From positions 1-64,000 of the forward strand of contig CAJNDS010000288.1 of the NCBI GenBank assembly GCA_905221605.1: DNA of 64,000 bases, read 5' to 3'. Below, piece by piece: positions 1-11,171 of this stretch. Positions within the stretch are counted from its first letter, which is position 1, and each line of letters starts with the position of its first letter. Source of the DNA: Symbiodinium natans. Taxonomy: Eukaryota; Sar; Dinophyceae; Suessiales; Symbiodiniaceae. Made by a program: the position numbers and the translations under genes. Below the pieces are notes generated by a model that was given only the letters and a program-made list of their open reading frames with translations, made no database searches and had not been told where the DNA came from.

Positions 1-119
1 AAGATGAGTTGATCATAATACACGCTCTGTTTCACAGACACGCGCATCCAAGATAAGAAGGGTTCATCAAGCCCTCTCAACCCCTCCTCAGCCGAATGAT
101 GGGCATCCATTTCCTAAAT

Positions 120-1610
120 TTCATTCTATTCATTTTTGAAATCCTCGAGCATCCATAATTGGTGCTTTTGGACGTCGATGTCGCTCACACCGAAGATGAA
201 ATTTATAATATAGGCGGCTAACGTAAATTTCCTGAAAATTTTGGGCGCATAAATTTTCTGAATATTTAAGAAAATAATGAAGCAAATTTTCCAGAAATTT
301 AGAGATCGAAATTTCGGACTACCCAGAACCAGAAATTTCGTAAAAATTTTAGGGCTAGAACACTCCGACGTGTAGTGTACCGCATAAGATTAAATTGACC
401 ATATCATTTTATAGAGTCGACGTTCGACGTACGACGCAAGAAAACGACGACAATGCACGACGACGCCGACGACGACGCGCGCGACGACGACGACGCGTCA
501 CGACGACGACTCCACACGACGACGACGACGCCGCACACGACGCACGACACACGAGATGTGCGACGCCCGAAACACGACGCACGACGACGACGACGACGCC
601 CGACGACGACGACACCCGACGCCGACGTCCGACGCCCGACGAAAGACGCCCGACGCCCGACGCCCGACGCCCGACGCACGACACACGACGCACGTCGCAA
701 GACGCACGGCGACGCGCGACACACGACGACGACGCCCGACGACGACGACGACGACACCCGACGACGACCACGACGACGACGACGATGACGACGACGACGA
801 CGAACGACGCACGACGCACGACGCACGACCCACGACGCACGACGCACGACGGACGACGGACGACGGACGACGGACGACGGACGACGGACGACGCACGACG
901 CACGACGACGACGACGACGACGCCGCACGACGACGACGACGACCTGGTAATGCCAGGTAATGCGCTTTGTAATGCCATAAAACAAAGCACGCTCGTAATA
1001 TCCTGGTAATGCCAGGTGATGCGCTCATCTTGGAAGTGAAGTAAAAGTCCTGTTTAACATTTTAGCGTTGTAATGCCACAAAACAAAGCACGATTGAAAA
1101 CAATGAAAGCATGCAGCAACATGGCAAATGATCAACACCTGAACTCAATGGTTCAAGCGGTCAACAATGCTTCGACATTTTCGGCCACCCAGCATCCTAA
1201 ATTTTCCGGAAATTTAGGGAGCTGGGCCGTGGCTTCTGAACATGATCAGGCTGCATCCGTTTCCTAAATTTCCTGAAAATTTTGGGTGTGTAAATTTTCG
1301 AAAATTTAGGAAAGCGATGAAGCAAATTTTCCGGAAATTTAGGGACCGAGGCTTCGGGCTACCCGGAACCAGAAATTTTCCAGAAATTTAGGGGAGCGAA
1401 TCCGGTTTGCGGCCGTCGAAGAGGCCCAGCCTTTCAAAGGGCACAGCCCAAGCCCCAAAATTTCCCGGAAATTTTGGGTCCCGGGTAGGCCAAAGCGGCT
1501 TGCTCGCCGGGGTCCAGAAATTTCCGGAAAATTTTGGGGCTGGGGCAATCCGAGGCGTGACGCACCGCATAGGGCTGGTTTGACCGTAGCGTTTTATAGA
1601 GTAGATTAAT
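120..1610. repeat. Diverged repeat rich in CCGGAAATTT-type palindromes, two or more copies
   Basis: Segments at about 160-410 and 1190-1640 share the same ordered landmarks: a run of AAATTTTCC-GGAAATTTAGG-like palindromes, a block reading roughly CGGGCTACCCGGAACCAG, then CACCGCATA, then TTTTATAGAGT, and nearby TTTTGGACGT followed by GTCGCT. The right copy is more GC-rich and has four or more palindromic sub-units. No coding capacity is visible; the short minus-strand frames at 1339-1570 merely translate the repeat. This looks like an old tandem or dispersed nuclear repeat split by the GAC block. Confidence 0.6.
415..945. repeat. GAC/CGA triplet microsatellite block
   Basis: About 530 bases are built almost wholly from CGACGA, CGCACGA and CGGACGA variants. 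All six frames are open and encode only Arg/Asp/Thr/Ser/Val runs, which shows the frames are a by-product of the repeat and not genes. The block sits between the two copies of the palindrome-rich repeat. Confidence 0.9.
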
Positions 1611-2320
1611 GTTTTTGGACGTATAAGTCGCTTATATTGGACGATAGAATTTCTAATTTAAGAATTTGAAATATTTAAATATATGTCTTAAATGATATCC
1701 TATTCCCAAATTCCTGAAATAAAAAATATCTATCCACAAAGATAAGGGTAGCAATTTCTATTTTAGATTTTCTGAATAAATTGAATTAAATATTTGAGTG
1801 ATCCTTATCCTAAACAAATATTTTCATTAAGATAGAGAGAAGTAATACATCTAACTATGAAAATATTCATAATAGAGAAAAGATAGTTGCCACCTATAAT
1901 CCATATCAATTAATCAACCCATCTCTATATAATAATATTTTAGATCCCAATATAATATTTCAATAAATATTGAAACGATTATGAGCACGAAACCAAATAT
2001 ACATTCTAAACAACTCAAATTCATAATTTAAGAATTATTCTATTATAGAAAATTCCATTTATATGAATATACGAAGAAAATCATCGTCATATTTATTTTT
2101 AGAAAATCTCATAAGAGACAATATAAAATCTAGAATGGGTCAATATTATCAGATATTACGTCATTAAGTCGCCGAAATAATATCGATTAGTAAATCCAAT
2201 ACTTTTTCAAATACTTCAAACCATGTGACAGAAATATCAAAAGTGAAAATGTTTCCATAATCTCTGAAATAATCTATATCACCCTAGTATCTAAATTTCG
2301 AAAAAATGTCCAGGCAAAAC
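1610..2320. other. AT-rich island without genes
   Basis: From about 1610 to 2320 the sequence becomes strongly AT-rich, with runs such as AATATTTAAATATATG, while both flanks are GC-rich or balanced. No long open frame, tRNA-like fold or known gene is visible. The right edge is sharp, lying about 60 bases from a minus-strand coding exon. Possible origins are an organelle-derived insert, an AT-rich repeat or the decayed end of a mobile element; nothing in it decides. Confidence 0.6.
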
Positions 2321-2382
2321 TCCAAAATTTGCGTGTGCCACAAGTCATCAGATTCAAGAGTGGGATCATAAGCAGTGATGAC

Positions 2383-2855
2383 GTGCCCTTCTGCTCAATC
2401 CACCTAATCACATCAGCCATCGTCGCAACCCGCTCAACTAGGCTACTTTCGCTGCTTAATCGATCTGTCGCAGAGGCCTCGGCATCCTTGGCGACGCTGC
2501 ACGTCGCAGCGCCAGGTCAAGAAGTTGACAGCGTTTATTTGGGATTCTGCTAGCGCGAGCTTCCGCAACAACTGCGTGGTTCTAGTCAATCGATAAAGCA
2601 CCTTCTCGTAGACACAGTGACAGAGCAAAACCTATCAAGCAGCAGTATTCTCGTAGACAGCGGTGGTGCAAGTCGAAAAGCGCCCGCCACAACTTGGGCC
2701 TCGGGCTTTTTGGAGTTGAGATTCTCGGCAACCTTCGCCTTGCCACGGCAGCAGCGGCACAGCGTGATCAAAGTCTTAGAAGCATCGACAAGGGCACTCA
2801 AACTCGTACTGGATCTTTCCCAAGCTGAGCCTGCTTTGGGCCCATACGCTTCCAT
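2383..2855 (-). CDS. Unidentified alpha-helical protein, N-terminal part (three exons)
   Basis: Three minus-strand exons chain in phase: 2694-2855 (starting at ATG 2855), 2555-2601 and 2383-2496. The start is chosen because a pyrimidine-rich CAG acceptor at 2871-2873 lies 15 bases upstream of the ATG, as expected for spliced-leader addition. The protein begins MEAYGPKAG, has a Cys pair region (LCRCC), and continues with a helical, heptad-like stretch (QLLRKLA...VERVATMADVIRWIE). The first donor is GTTGTG, the second GCTAGC, the last possibly GTCATC. The gene continues to lower coordinates into or past the AT-rich island, where no further exon was recognised. Family unknown. It follows the Der stop codon by only about 100 bases. 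Confidence 0.65.
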
Positions 2856-2870
2856 TTCAGTATGTCCTTC

Positions 2871-2873
2871 CTG
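2871..2873 (-). promoter_or_regulatory. Probable spliced-leader acceptor (CAG)
   Basis: On the minus strand a pyrimidine-rich stretch runs into CTCGTCTCAG at 2871, followed after 15 bases by ATG at 2855. The Der coding region ends at 2969, so the space between the two genes is about 96 bases. That fits trans-spliced head-to-tail gene arrays. It is inferred from sequence only. Confidence 0.55.
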
Positions 2874-2968
2874 AGACGAGCGGGGTTCTGGCAGGATAAA
2901 AGGGGAAGACTTGAGAAAAACAATCTGCAAAGATGACCTCGCCTTCATGCTTTGCACCCTATATACAT

Positions 2969-5729
2969 CTAGTACTGGATCACCGGGACACAACCTTGTC
3001 TGCGACTCGAGGTTTGGCCGAGTGTCTTGGTGAGCTTCTTGCGTGGCTTTGGCATCAACGTGGAGCGGATGTTGAAACTAAGTGGCACACCGCCTGGAGA
3101 ACTCTGGTGCTTGCAGCGAAGCGATCAGAGAAGTTAGTTGTGTCTTTTCCAAGAACTGTTTCCACCTGTCATATTTTCCCGGAAGACTCCCGAACTACAA
3201 TCATCAGCGCAGAATCGTCGCGCCATTGCACCCCAAAGCTTACACAAGCCTTACACCCATTCGCCGAATGCTTGTCGAAACAGCTCGACAACCGAAGCAA
3301 CGGGCTAGCAGTCCTAGATGAGGTCCATAAGTGCGAGTGGCTGATTCTGAACTCGTCACGCATGGCATTCTGCATCTGCCTTATGTAATTCCTGAGATCG
3401 ACAGAGCTTGACGAAGTACTGAAAATCAACATGCACTGTGTGGGCCAAGAATCTTTGGGAACTCGCCATAGGCAGAGTTCGTCCAAAGAACGAAAGTCGG
3501 GGGCCTTGCCTCAAAGCTTGACTTCCGCAGTCACGTGGCCACGAGTAACACTTCAAAAAGGAAGTCCGAAATGAGGCGCGGGCGCGCGTCTGCGTCATGT
3601 ACTTGATGCTGCACCTTGAAGCTGTAGGTTTGCTTCAAGTGCAGCTTGTGCCCTACACATAGATCCTCGGCGACTCCCCGCTCAGGTTTACAGCAGGGAA
3701 GTATGAGCAGGGAAGCATGAGGAAGTCGTCTCTGCCCATTGAAAGCGGTGAGGGCCCCAAGCAAGAAACCACCATGGTGCCCACGATTCGACCCACCGTA
3801 AACTGCCCGGAATTTCTAAAGCTTGTAAGCCAAGCCGGCTACCTATGCCGTCCGCTGTCCTGTCGTATCTCCTCCTTCCACAGGCCATCTTTCTGGTTCG
3901 GGAGGTGCTCCTCGTAAACATGGCCCGCTGGTGCTCCGTGACATCTGCCTCCGGGATGACGTTGAAGACTCCCTTGTCTGACGAGGCTGTCTCGTGCGGT
4001 TGAAGCACCAGGTCACATCAATCCCTGATACCTTGCAACAAAACAAGGCTGGTGACTTGTCGGAGCGGATCATGCGCGACGGAACACAGAAAGGGTGTGT
4101 ATGTGGAGTCAGAGTGGCGGAGAGGTGTCTTTTTGTACCGGCAACCAGAAACACGCAAACACGCGGAAACACGCAGCGTATCCTGTGGCAGCCGTTGTGG
4201 TGCTCGTATATGCGTTATCTGTGCATGCAAAGACATGCATGATGGAGCAGCTGGCGGATGCTTCGAACGTTGTCCCAAGGCCGCTGCTCCCACGCAGCGG
4301 GATGCAGTGAGCAAGGTCGTAAGCAAGGTGCATCAAGGTGTATACCAAGAGTATGAGCGAGGTATGTAAATTGCTGCATGGGCCCATGTGGCATGAGTAT
4401 GTATGTATGTGCGCGGCATTTTTACGAGTTGACTGACTCTGAGGAGTGCTTATGATGTTCGAGTGGGCCACTGCAGATCAAACTCAGCGCAAAAATGGCT
4501 GCGTGCCCACCTGCAGCTGTAAACCAATGCTTTGGTTGGCTTCCTCTTGTTTAGAAAGCACCGAATCAGTAAGCGGCTAGCGTTGATTCGTTGGGGTGGG
4601 CACGCGACTGTAGCTTCCCTGGTGAGCGAAGTAACACAGATTAGACCAAAGTGCTGAAGCAGCTCATGCCTTGTACGTTTGAGGCTCAGGCTTCTGTCCG
4701 TTCCGCCATGGCGGAGGCCAGCGCAGCATCCAGGCCTGAAACCAGAGCTGACTTTGGATTCCGGCCTTTCAAAGCTCGGGATGACTTTTGTCGGTGAGAC
4801 AGCAGTTGCATGAGAGTAGTCATGTAGGATAATTCGTGTTCAAGCAGCTGTGCTACAAGCCCCAAACATCAAGAAAGGCATGTCCACTGTTTGTTCTGAG
4901 ACAATGATGAACGAGCTTGCTGTGCCTGTCCTTGCGATTCCGGGTGTGTTCCACCGGGATACAACTTTCTACAAACACAAGCCCTGAAGCATGAATCTCT
5001 ATTCAGTCGTGTTCCCTAAAACCAGATCGACGCTTATTGCCTGGAGCCAGCTGTTCAACCTGCGCAGGCGTCTGCAAGGCGTAGCACGCGCTCTCGGTAG
5101 ACAGAACCCATCCAAGCCCAACAGTGCACAGCCCGCCCTCGGTTGCAGGGTCAAAGGTTCTGGTCTCTCCTGCTGGTCGGCAGCCGCGCGCTCCACCTCT
5201 TGTAGAGAGCCAGGCTGCGGGTCCTCGGTGTTTTAAATCTTGTCGCGCCAAGGCACTAAGGGTCACTTGTTCTAGTGATCGGTTCATTCCCAGCAACCCG
5301 ATGTTCTGCTTTAAATCCCACCACATTTGCCACGAAGACAGCGTGACAGGCCGAAGCAAGCGCGTGTGTCAGCAAGGCATCCTCTCTGTTCTTCTCAGTC
5401 GAGGTGCATGAGCATCGGCAAGTTCAGGTTGTACTTGGCCGAAAGGAACACGACAGGAACCCCCTTGATGGAGGAGAAGCAATCCGTGATTCTGCACCAG
5501 GGTCGAACCGCCATGAATCACGTTGCAGGTTGCTTCGAGTTCTTAGCCGACTCACGTTCAACAAAGCAGGACTTCCTCTGTTCTCTCACGTGATCTGGCT
5601 GCCTGCAAGAACCACCACCCTGATTTCGCACCCTGCTAGAACATGACCTACGAGCTTTGGCCTTTTCAGGATATCCTCGCGATACTTGGGCTGGTCGTTC
5701 TCATGAATGAGGTCCCACTTGTTGATGGC
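2969..5729 (-). CDS. der: Der/EngA-like GTPase, 3' block: G4 and G5 of domain 2 plus KH-like domain and stop
   Basis: Der is a tandem-GTPase that helps assemble the large ribosomal subunit. Minus-strand exons: 5662-5729 (AINKWDL, G4 motif), 5408-5491 (GVPVVFLSAK, G5), 5041-5059 (LNSWLQ, entry to the KH-like domain), 3543-3608 (IKYMTQTRAR, the family's KYxTQ segment), 3342-3391 (NYIRQMQNAMRDEFRIS) and 2969-3093 (GVPLSFNIR, a lysine-rich tail, then TAG). Phases match across every pair that can be tested. GC donors follow the 5662, 5408, 5041 and 3342 exons. A short piece between the 3543 and 3342 exons may be missing, because the usual family spacing is longer. The upstream partner exon is at 22168-22232 (see the 5' block). 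Residues typical of Der are intact in this part. Confidence 0.88.
3700..4990. other. Intronic stretch of Der, no exon recognised
   Basis: Between the KH-region exons at 3.6 and 5.04 kb I see no convincing coding exon on either strand. Short open frames at 3.7-4.5 kb (for example a Cys/His-rich stretch near 4.1-4.3 kb) have no splice-phase support. The missing residues of the KH-like domain may be encoded here. Confidence 0.4.
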
Positions 5730-7266
5730 CTGAGGATGTTTTGCTTGCTTTCCTGGGCAAGCTTGAGCTCGGCTTCATGCATCTGATAACGGCTTTATCA
5801 TTCGAGCTCTTTGTTGTTCAACTCACCGAGGCTTGAATCGTGTCGCAAAGCACATTTCTGCGCATCACCTTTTACATGACTTCGGGGGCCTCAGGGCTGC
5901 AGAAAACGGCAACAAGTCCCACGCAGTCCCACTGACAAATTGCTTCGTTTTGTCTGAGCGGTGCGGCTCAAGTCGGATCATGCCCTAGGTCCCGGAGCCT
6001 TCGCTGGAACCAAGTGGGGATTCACAGGGTCTCAGGAGTAGACAGATCCTCACTCCAGCAACGTGGCAGTCGATGAATAGTATGCACTCTGAAGCAGCAG
6101 ATACATCAAGCATCATCTAGCTACTAAGACCATAGCTCCAAACGTGCACGCCGTCTACAGTGCCTTCACTTGTCCATCGGTCTTTCGATAGGATCGATAT
6201 CAGTTGGAGGTGTTGGAGCTCACGGAGCGCAAATAAACTTGTCTCCGACTGCAACGCGCTTAACATGAGTGGTCTGCACCGTCTGCTCGTTGATGCATGC
6301 TTCATACATCCTTACACTGTGCCCGGGGGCAAAATGACACCCTATGCATTCCACCCCCTTGCCTACAGTCATTGCGCTCTCCATACCCGGCAACCGGACA
6401 GAGTCACAAGAAGGCGGTGAGCTTTGCCGTAGGCACTGGACTCTCACTCGAAGCCACGTGCCCCTGGAAGAGCTGCACCGTGCCTCTCCGGCTCCTTGCA
6501 GGCTTGCAGGATTCGACTCAGAGTCTAAAGCCGAAGCTAAAGCCAAGAGCCAAAGAACTCATCTTCTAATGGAGGGCGGCATGTGCCACAAATGTGGCCA
6601 CTTCACCTGCTGGCCTCTCGAAGTGGGTTCCCTGGGTGGGCTCCGATTGTACGGTGGAAGGACTTGGGGCCCTGTTGTGTTTTCACGGTGACTGACAGGG
6701 TTAGACTGTACGGCGGGTATGCTAGAGTGATCTACGATCTACTACTATGGCTATGGACTAGCCTCCGACGTATAGCTGTCGCAAGCTTTGCGACGCCTGA
6801 CGTTCGTTTCTGTGCTTGTTCTTTCTTTGCTCTCGGGGTCGACAGAATCCCAAAGACTCAGGCTTTCAATTTTGCGTGGCAACGGATTCACTGGAATGTC
6901 TGGTGGGTTCGTGTCGTCCTGCATTAACCATGGCAAAGCCAACCTCTGTCCAAGCTCATTTCGCCAGCCATTCTGGCCCACACCCGGGCACCGCGCCCTT
7001 CAAATTTCCTCGAAATTCGGTCCTACTCCGCCGGCTTTGTGTCTTCGCCGCCGGCACCGATGCCTGTCTCCACCCGGCAAATCCCCCGCAGCTTGACGGA
7101 ACGACTGTTTGCAGCAGCAAGGCTGTAAATTTCAACACAGCAGCACGGCCATGATTTTACAGTAACAGTACATTTCAGCCAAAGTGTCTCCATGCCGAAT
7201 GGCCTAACACGACAAACCTCCAAGTGATGCTGCATTCATGTGTAATCTTTATGGCTGAACTACGCA

Positions 7267-8402
7267 TTAGTGCCGCATTTGTGTGAAGCTGTCCACCCGC
7301 CTTGGCGACTTCGCCCACCTCCAGAGGCTGGCTAGGGCTCGAGAGTGTGGTTTAGGCCTGCAGGTGATTCTAGTGAGTTTCGAATGGGCGAAATGCTTCA
7401 CTGACTGGGCATGACAGGGGCACCCCAATTTTAACTTCAAGCAAATGAAGAATTGGAGCCTTGAACTTCGTGCCTCGAACATCCCTTTTCTGGACCCAAA
7501 CAGCCGAACTCTGCGCCTGTTGGCGTGTCTGGAAGAGGTGCCGCTGCCAAATCCAGGAGATCTGGTCAGGGAGCAAAACGAAATAAGGGGACCTGACAGC
7601 TGACATTTTATTCCCTGAAACTCTGACACTTGACCGTTGGGATCATTCCACGCGTTCGGACGATTGCTTGTGGTGACCGTTGGACAACTCACCCCCAGGC
7701 GGTTGTGTCTGGACTGCCTCTGGGAAGTACGTCAACCATCTTTCATGTCCCTCCGCCTGCTCTGCCGTCAGCTGCAGCTCACTGGGCACTTGCTTGCGCG
7801 AACTGCACTCAGCCCGGATTTCATCTGAAACCTGGGCTTAAACTGCAGGATGCGCTCTGAATGATACTAAAAGCTGCAGCCGCGAGGTCTTTACTTTTCC
7901 TCAACTCCACAAATGCTCCGTAGCCATAGCTTTTGACACTCCCACAGGGCTGTGCTCTCAACAGTACCCGTACCTATCAGCGCGTGTCGGCTCCGTGCAG
8001 CTTTTCTCCGCAACACGAGGCTTCAAAAGAAGCGGCCCCGTTGTTGAGGCACACGGCTTCGGGTGCTACGGTGCCTGTCCAGCGCCTCCAAAGTGCGGCG
8101 GGATGAAGGGGCGCAGCGCAAGGATATCCAAATCACCGATGGGTATCGGGTAGCCCCGCTTGTGAATCTTTATGTACAGCGGATGCCTATGCAAATATTC
8201 GCGCTCCTCTTCGCTAAGGCTGTTCATGTTGTACAAGGGCGGCGGGCTTGGGTCCTCCTTCTTGACCTTGCCCTTAGCTGGTAGACGTGCTAGCTGCTGG
8301 ATGTGTTAGGTGTGTCAAAAGCCTAAACCACAAAATTTACCTCAGATGCCGAGGAGCCGTCGCTTCCTCAGTCTTGACCTCCAACCGCTTGCGGTCACCA
8401 AC
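7267..8402 (-). CDS. Unidentified protein, C-terminal four exons
   Basis: Minus-strand exons 8358-8402 (VGDRKRLEVKTEEAT), 8086-8272, 7693-7824 and possibly 7267-7337 (ending in a stop) chain in phase 0, 1 and 1. The 8086-8272 exon includes LSEEEREYLHRHPLYIKIH and ends PFIPPHFG. The third runs EIRAECSSRKQVPSELQL to WLTYFPEAVQTQPPG and has a textbook GTGAGT donor. Donors of the first two are GC. The proposed last exon is short, and its reading (ALASLWRWAKSPRR) is less certain. The start lies upstream and was not found. I do not recognise the family. All of it sits in the proposed giant Der intron. Confidence 0.6.
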
Positions 8403-8458
8403 CTGCCAGCATTGCCGGCTGAGAATCGCAAGCAGTCACAACATTTTCACGACATTCA

Positions 8459-8483
8459 CAACTTGACACCTCTACCCCCCCCC

Positions 8484-8516
<33 letters not shown>
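8459..8516. repeat. Poly-C tract
   Basis: About 45 cytosines interrupted by two adenines. Similar C runs recur across the window, at 14340, 27248, 27599, 32603, 40877-41107 and 51733. They are typical of this genome but also places where read length can be miscalled. Confidence 0.9.
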
Positions 8517-8517
<1 letters not shown>

Positions 8518-8779
8518 ACTACTCAGCAGTCACTTCTTGGATTCTTAGTCTTAGTCACTGTGTCACCGTGTAGTCATGTAGTCCCCGGACCCTGCGGAGC
8601 CGCCGGAGGTGGCCAGGGAGCGGCTTCGGAGGAGGTTCCAGCTCTTTCGGCGGTTTCGGAAGTTCCCGCTCGAGGTCCTCCCCCACAAACAACACTAAAT
8701 TATGTTTGCTTCGTGCATCCTCGCACATCACCATATTCAAAATATTTCAAACTGATTGGCCCTCCAGGGGCATCCTATG

Positions 8780-9025
8780 CGATTTGACGGTTTTGGCATA
8801 TCTTGGAGTGGGCACTTGTGGCATTCTCTGGTCAATGTTCTGGGGAGGGCAAGGATACTCTGAAGGCTTCTTCGCGGGCTTTTGTGGGGGTGCGCATTCC
8901 AGGGATGCTGGGGCATTCTCTGTCGGATTCTCTGGCGGAGGGCACTCCACCCTATATCGATTCTTATTCTCCTCTGCAAAAACAAGCTGGAATAATCTGA
9001 GGGATACTCTGCGGATGTTGGGGGT
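8780..9025. repeat. Degenerate GGCATTCTCTGG / GGATACTCTG repeat cluster
   Basis: Short variants of GGCACTCC, GGCATTCTCTGG and GGATACTCTG recur irregularly through this stretch. The same words appear in reverse complement at about 28725-28820 (CCCCAGAGTATC, CCAGAGAATC). This is a dispersed minisatellite-like family, not coding sequence. Confidence 0.6.
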
Positions 9026-9099
9026 AGGAGACGCGGGCGAGACAAATAACTACGGCGGCTTTGCCTTGGCTCTCCTGTCTCCGAGTTGAGGTTACACAG

Positions 9100-10046
9100 A
9101 GATGATGGGACCACTGAAAATTGCATGTTCTCCACTTGTTCTCAGCCCAAATCTCCTCACAGACCACGCACTCCTCGGCAGTGAGCTTCCGCAGCCGCCG
9201 ACTTTTCCGCTCCGGCTCTTCGGGTTCCTGCTTCGGCTTCCGCTGCCTTGCCTTGCCCGGGCCAGAACCCGTTGGGGAAGCTTTAGCCTTCTTGTCCGGG
9301 ACAGGTTTCAGAGAGATACCGAGCTTTTTGAGGTGCTGTTTGGCTTTCTCCTCAGTACCAAAGACCTGACCTGAAGCACTGCGGAATGATGGCGCGAACT
9401 CGCTCGAGAAGCCGGCAAACCCGATCTCCCAGTCGCGGGGCAGCCAATTTGGCCAATGATCTGGAAATCTGCTTGGAATCGGATGGCCGTTGTGGTCCAC
9501 AGGCTGAAGGTCAAGTCCAGTTATGTCTTGGACGTGCGACTTAAAGTAAACGACTTTGGATCCAAAAGTATCTGGCGCCACAAACATCTTCCGCCTGAAG
9601 CCTTTGGAGTCTTGCTTCCAGGCCTGGCCCCAACCAGGGGGCAGCCAGAGCACTCGTCGCAGATTGCACAGCTCCAAACCCTGTGGCCAATGCTTCGGCA
9701 CGGTGGCCTCTTGATTGACTGACGGGGCATTTTGCAAAAGAAGCGAAGCAGCTCGAAGTTCAAAGACAACAAAAAACAGTCAAAAAGCATAAAAAACGCC
9801 ACAAGAACGTATGCTCACCCAAAAAAACCCGGAAAAGCCCATCCGTTCCTGGTCGCTGAAAGGTGGTGCCAGGATCCTCTGAGCATCCTCGTAGCTGTAG
9901 AAGGTACCCTCAGCCTCTTCAGCCTCTTCAGCCTCTTCAGGCTCTTCAGGCTCTTCAGGCTCTTCAGGCTCTTCAGGCTCTTCAGGCTCTTCAGGCTCTT
10001 CAGCTCTCTTCAACGGTGCCGACGGCGCGTCAGGCAAGCCTTCCAT
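9100..10046 (-). CDS. Acidic protein with two MBD-like segments
   Basis: Exon 1 (9819-10046) starts at an ATG two bases after a GGTCAG acceptor, so it may be the true first exon. It encodes a run of about ten Glu-Glu-Pro/Ala repeats and then an aromatic stretch (YSYEDAQRI...GFSGFFW) before a GTGAGC donor. Exon 2 (from about 9707 to roughly 9150) carries two stretches like the methyl-CpG-binding fold: LPPGWGQAW...APDTFGSKVVYFKS and LPRDWEIGF...SASGQVFGTEEKAKQHL. Each has the family order of LPxGW, an aromatic core and a GKxFxS-like turn. A Lys/Arg-rich tail follows (RKSRRLRKL). A chromatin-binding role is inference; the similarity is weak and the second acceptor (AAGAG) is only the best phase fit. 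The 3' end is unclear. Confidence 0.5.
9903..10010. repeat. 9-base tandem repeat encoding Glu-Glu-Pro
   Basis: About ten copies of GGCTCTTCA preceded by AGCCTCTTC variants. On the minus strand they encode the EEP/EEA run of the acidic protein. Copy number is likely to vary between strains. Confidence 0.85.
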
Positions 10047-10429
10047 TCCTGACCACCACCCCGCAAAACACGAACAGCAACACCTACTGCAAGCCTGATA
10101 TACGGCTGCCATACAAAAAAGATCACTGTCAAAACTGGAATAAATGTTGAGCCAAGCTCGTTCTGCGGCACATTTCGCCAGCACCCATCTTGCAACGTCT
10201 GACGGTGCTGCTTGCGGATCACGAGGGGAGACAGTTGTGATATTACATGCTGTTACGAATTACTGTAGGTGCTAGGCTAGGATTGAATGTTGAGGCGTGC
10301 ATGTGTGCGTGTGCTCTGCTCGAGCCAGGCTCGGCACAAACAGGACAAAAGTCGTCCAGGAAACGGCATCTTGACATGCAGAACCCGATGCTGGAGCCAA
10401 GGTGCTATTTCGAACTGGCTTCTTTGCAC

Positions 10430-10684
10430 CAGCAGGCGAGAGTAGACAGCAGAGAGCTTCTGAGCGTACTCCTTGGGTGTTAGCAGGTCAGGTCTGGATG
10501 CTCAATTCCCAAATGTACTAGGACACGGCCATGGGGTTCCCTGCCTACTCCTTCCGACATTTGGCCTGCATACGCTGGCATACAGCACTCGATCAGATCT
10601 GTTGCAACCAGGTGTCCTCGGTAGCGCCGCCGTCAGGCTTTGCCAGCGCCGCTAAGTCGAGGTCACGGAGTGTAGAGGCGTACT
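10430..10684 (-). CDS. Two exons of an unidentified gene
   Basis: Minus-strand exon 10430-10493 reads PDLLTPKEYAQKLSAVYSRLL, between a CATCCAG acceptor and a GTGCAA donor. A second stretch at about 10625-10684 reads LEYASTLRDLDLAALAKPDGG and is followed by a possible GC donor. Both look coding from composition and splice context. They end before the acidic MBD-like gene begins at 10046 and could be its upstream neighbour; phase (0 against the 1 needed) argues against joining them to that gene. Family unknown. Confidence 0.5.
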
Positions 10685-11126
10685 CCAGGCAGCAGCTTTC
10701 CTGTGGGCAACATCGCGTGCTGTAAAGGTTATGTGACGGCTGTGCCGCTTACCAGGGCGAGTGGACAGGTTGTAACCCACCCGAGGTCATAGCTCATCAT
10801 AACATGTCATATATCAACTCTTCATATCGTCTGATGGGCAAGGCGAACCATGCGAACCCTAATGAACCTAAGAATGCCCTAGAGCAGACCAAAGCTCAAG
10901 GGATCCCAACACCTGTCAACAGAACTGCCAAGAAGCCAAGGTTTGAAGCACTCGGTTCGCTGGAACCTCAGTCGACCCGCGTGCCATTTTTGTTGACAGA
11001 CAAAGCAACAACAACTTTGCCCCTGAGCTGGGCCTTCACTCTCAATTGCTCTCCATGGAACATCTGTGACAGGGGAATGCCCTTCATCTGTCACTGTTAT
11101 ACCGTCTTATATGGTCATAGCAAGGC

Positions 11127-11171
11127 CTGCGTCTGGATGAAATTGGTCCGGATGACTTGATCGATGAGCTC
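11127..11171 (-). CDS. Short probable exon (ELIDQVIRTNFIQTQ)
   Basis: A phase 0 to phase 0 exon of 45 bases lies between a TTGCAG acceptor and a CAG/GCCTTG donor on the minus strand. It has helical composition. Adjacent open frame upstream (to 11345) may be partly coding. Gene unknown; it may belong with the 10.4-10.7 kb exons. Confidence 0.4.

Noticed and set aside
404-1028. Open frames of up to 204 codons on both strands
   Set aside because: They are translations of the GAC triplet repeat; every frame is open and composition is two or three residues.
6788-7096. Plus-strand frame with a signal-peptide-like start (RRLTFVSVLVLSLLSG)
   Set aside because: The apparent start codon is TTG, the rest has no family likeness, and all genes nearby are on the other strand.
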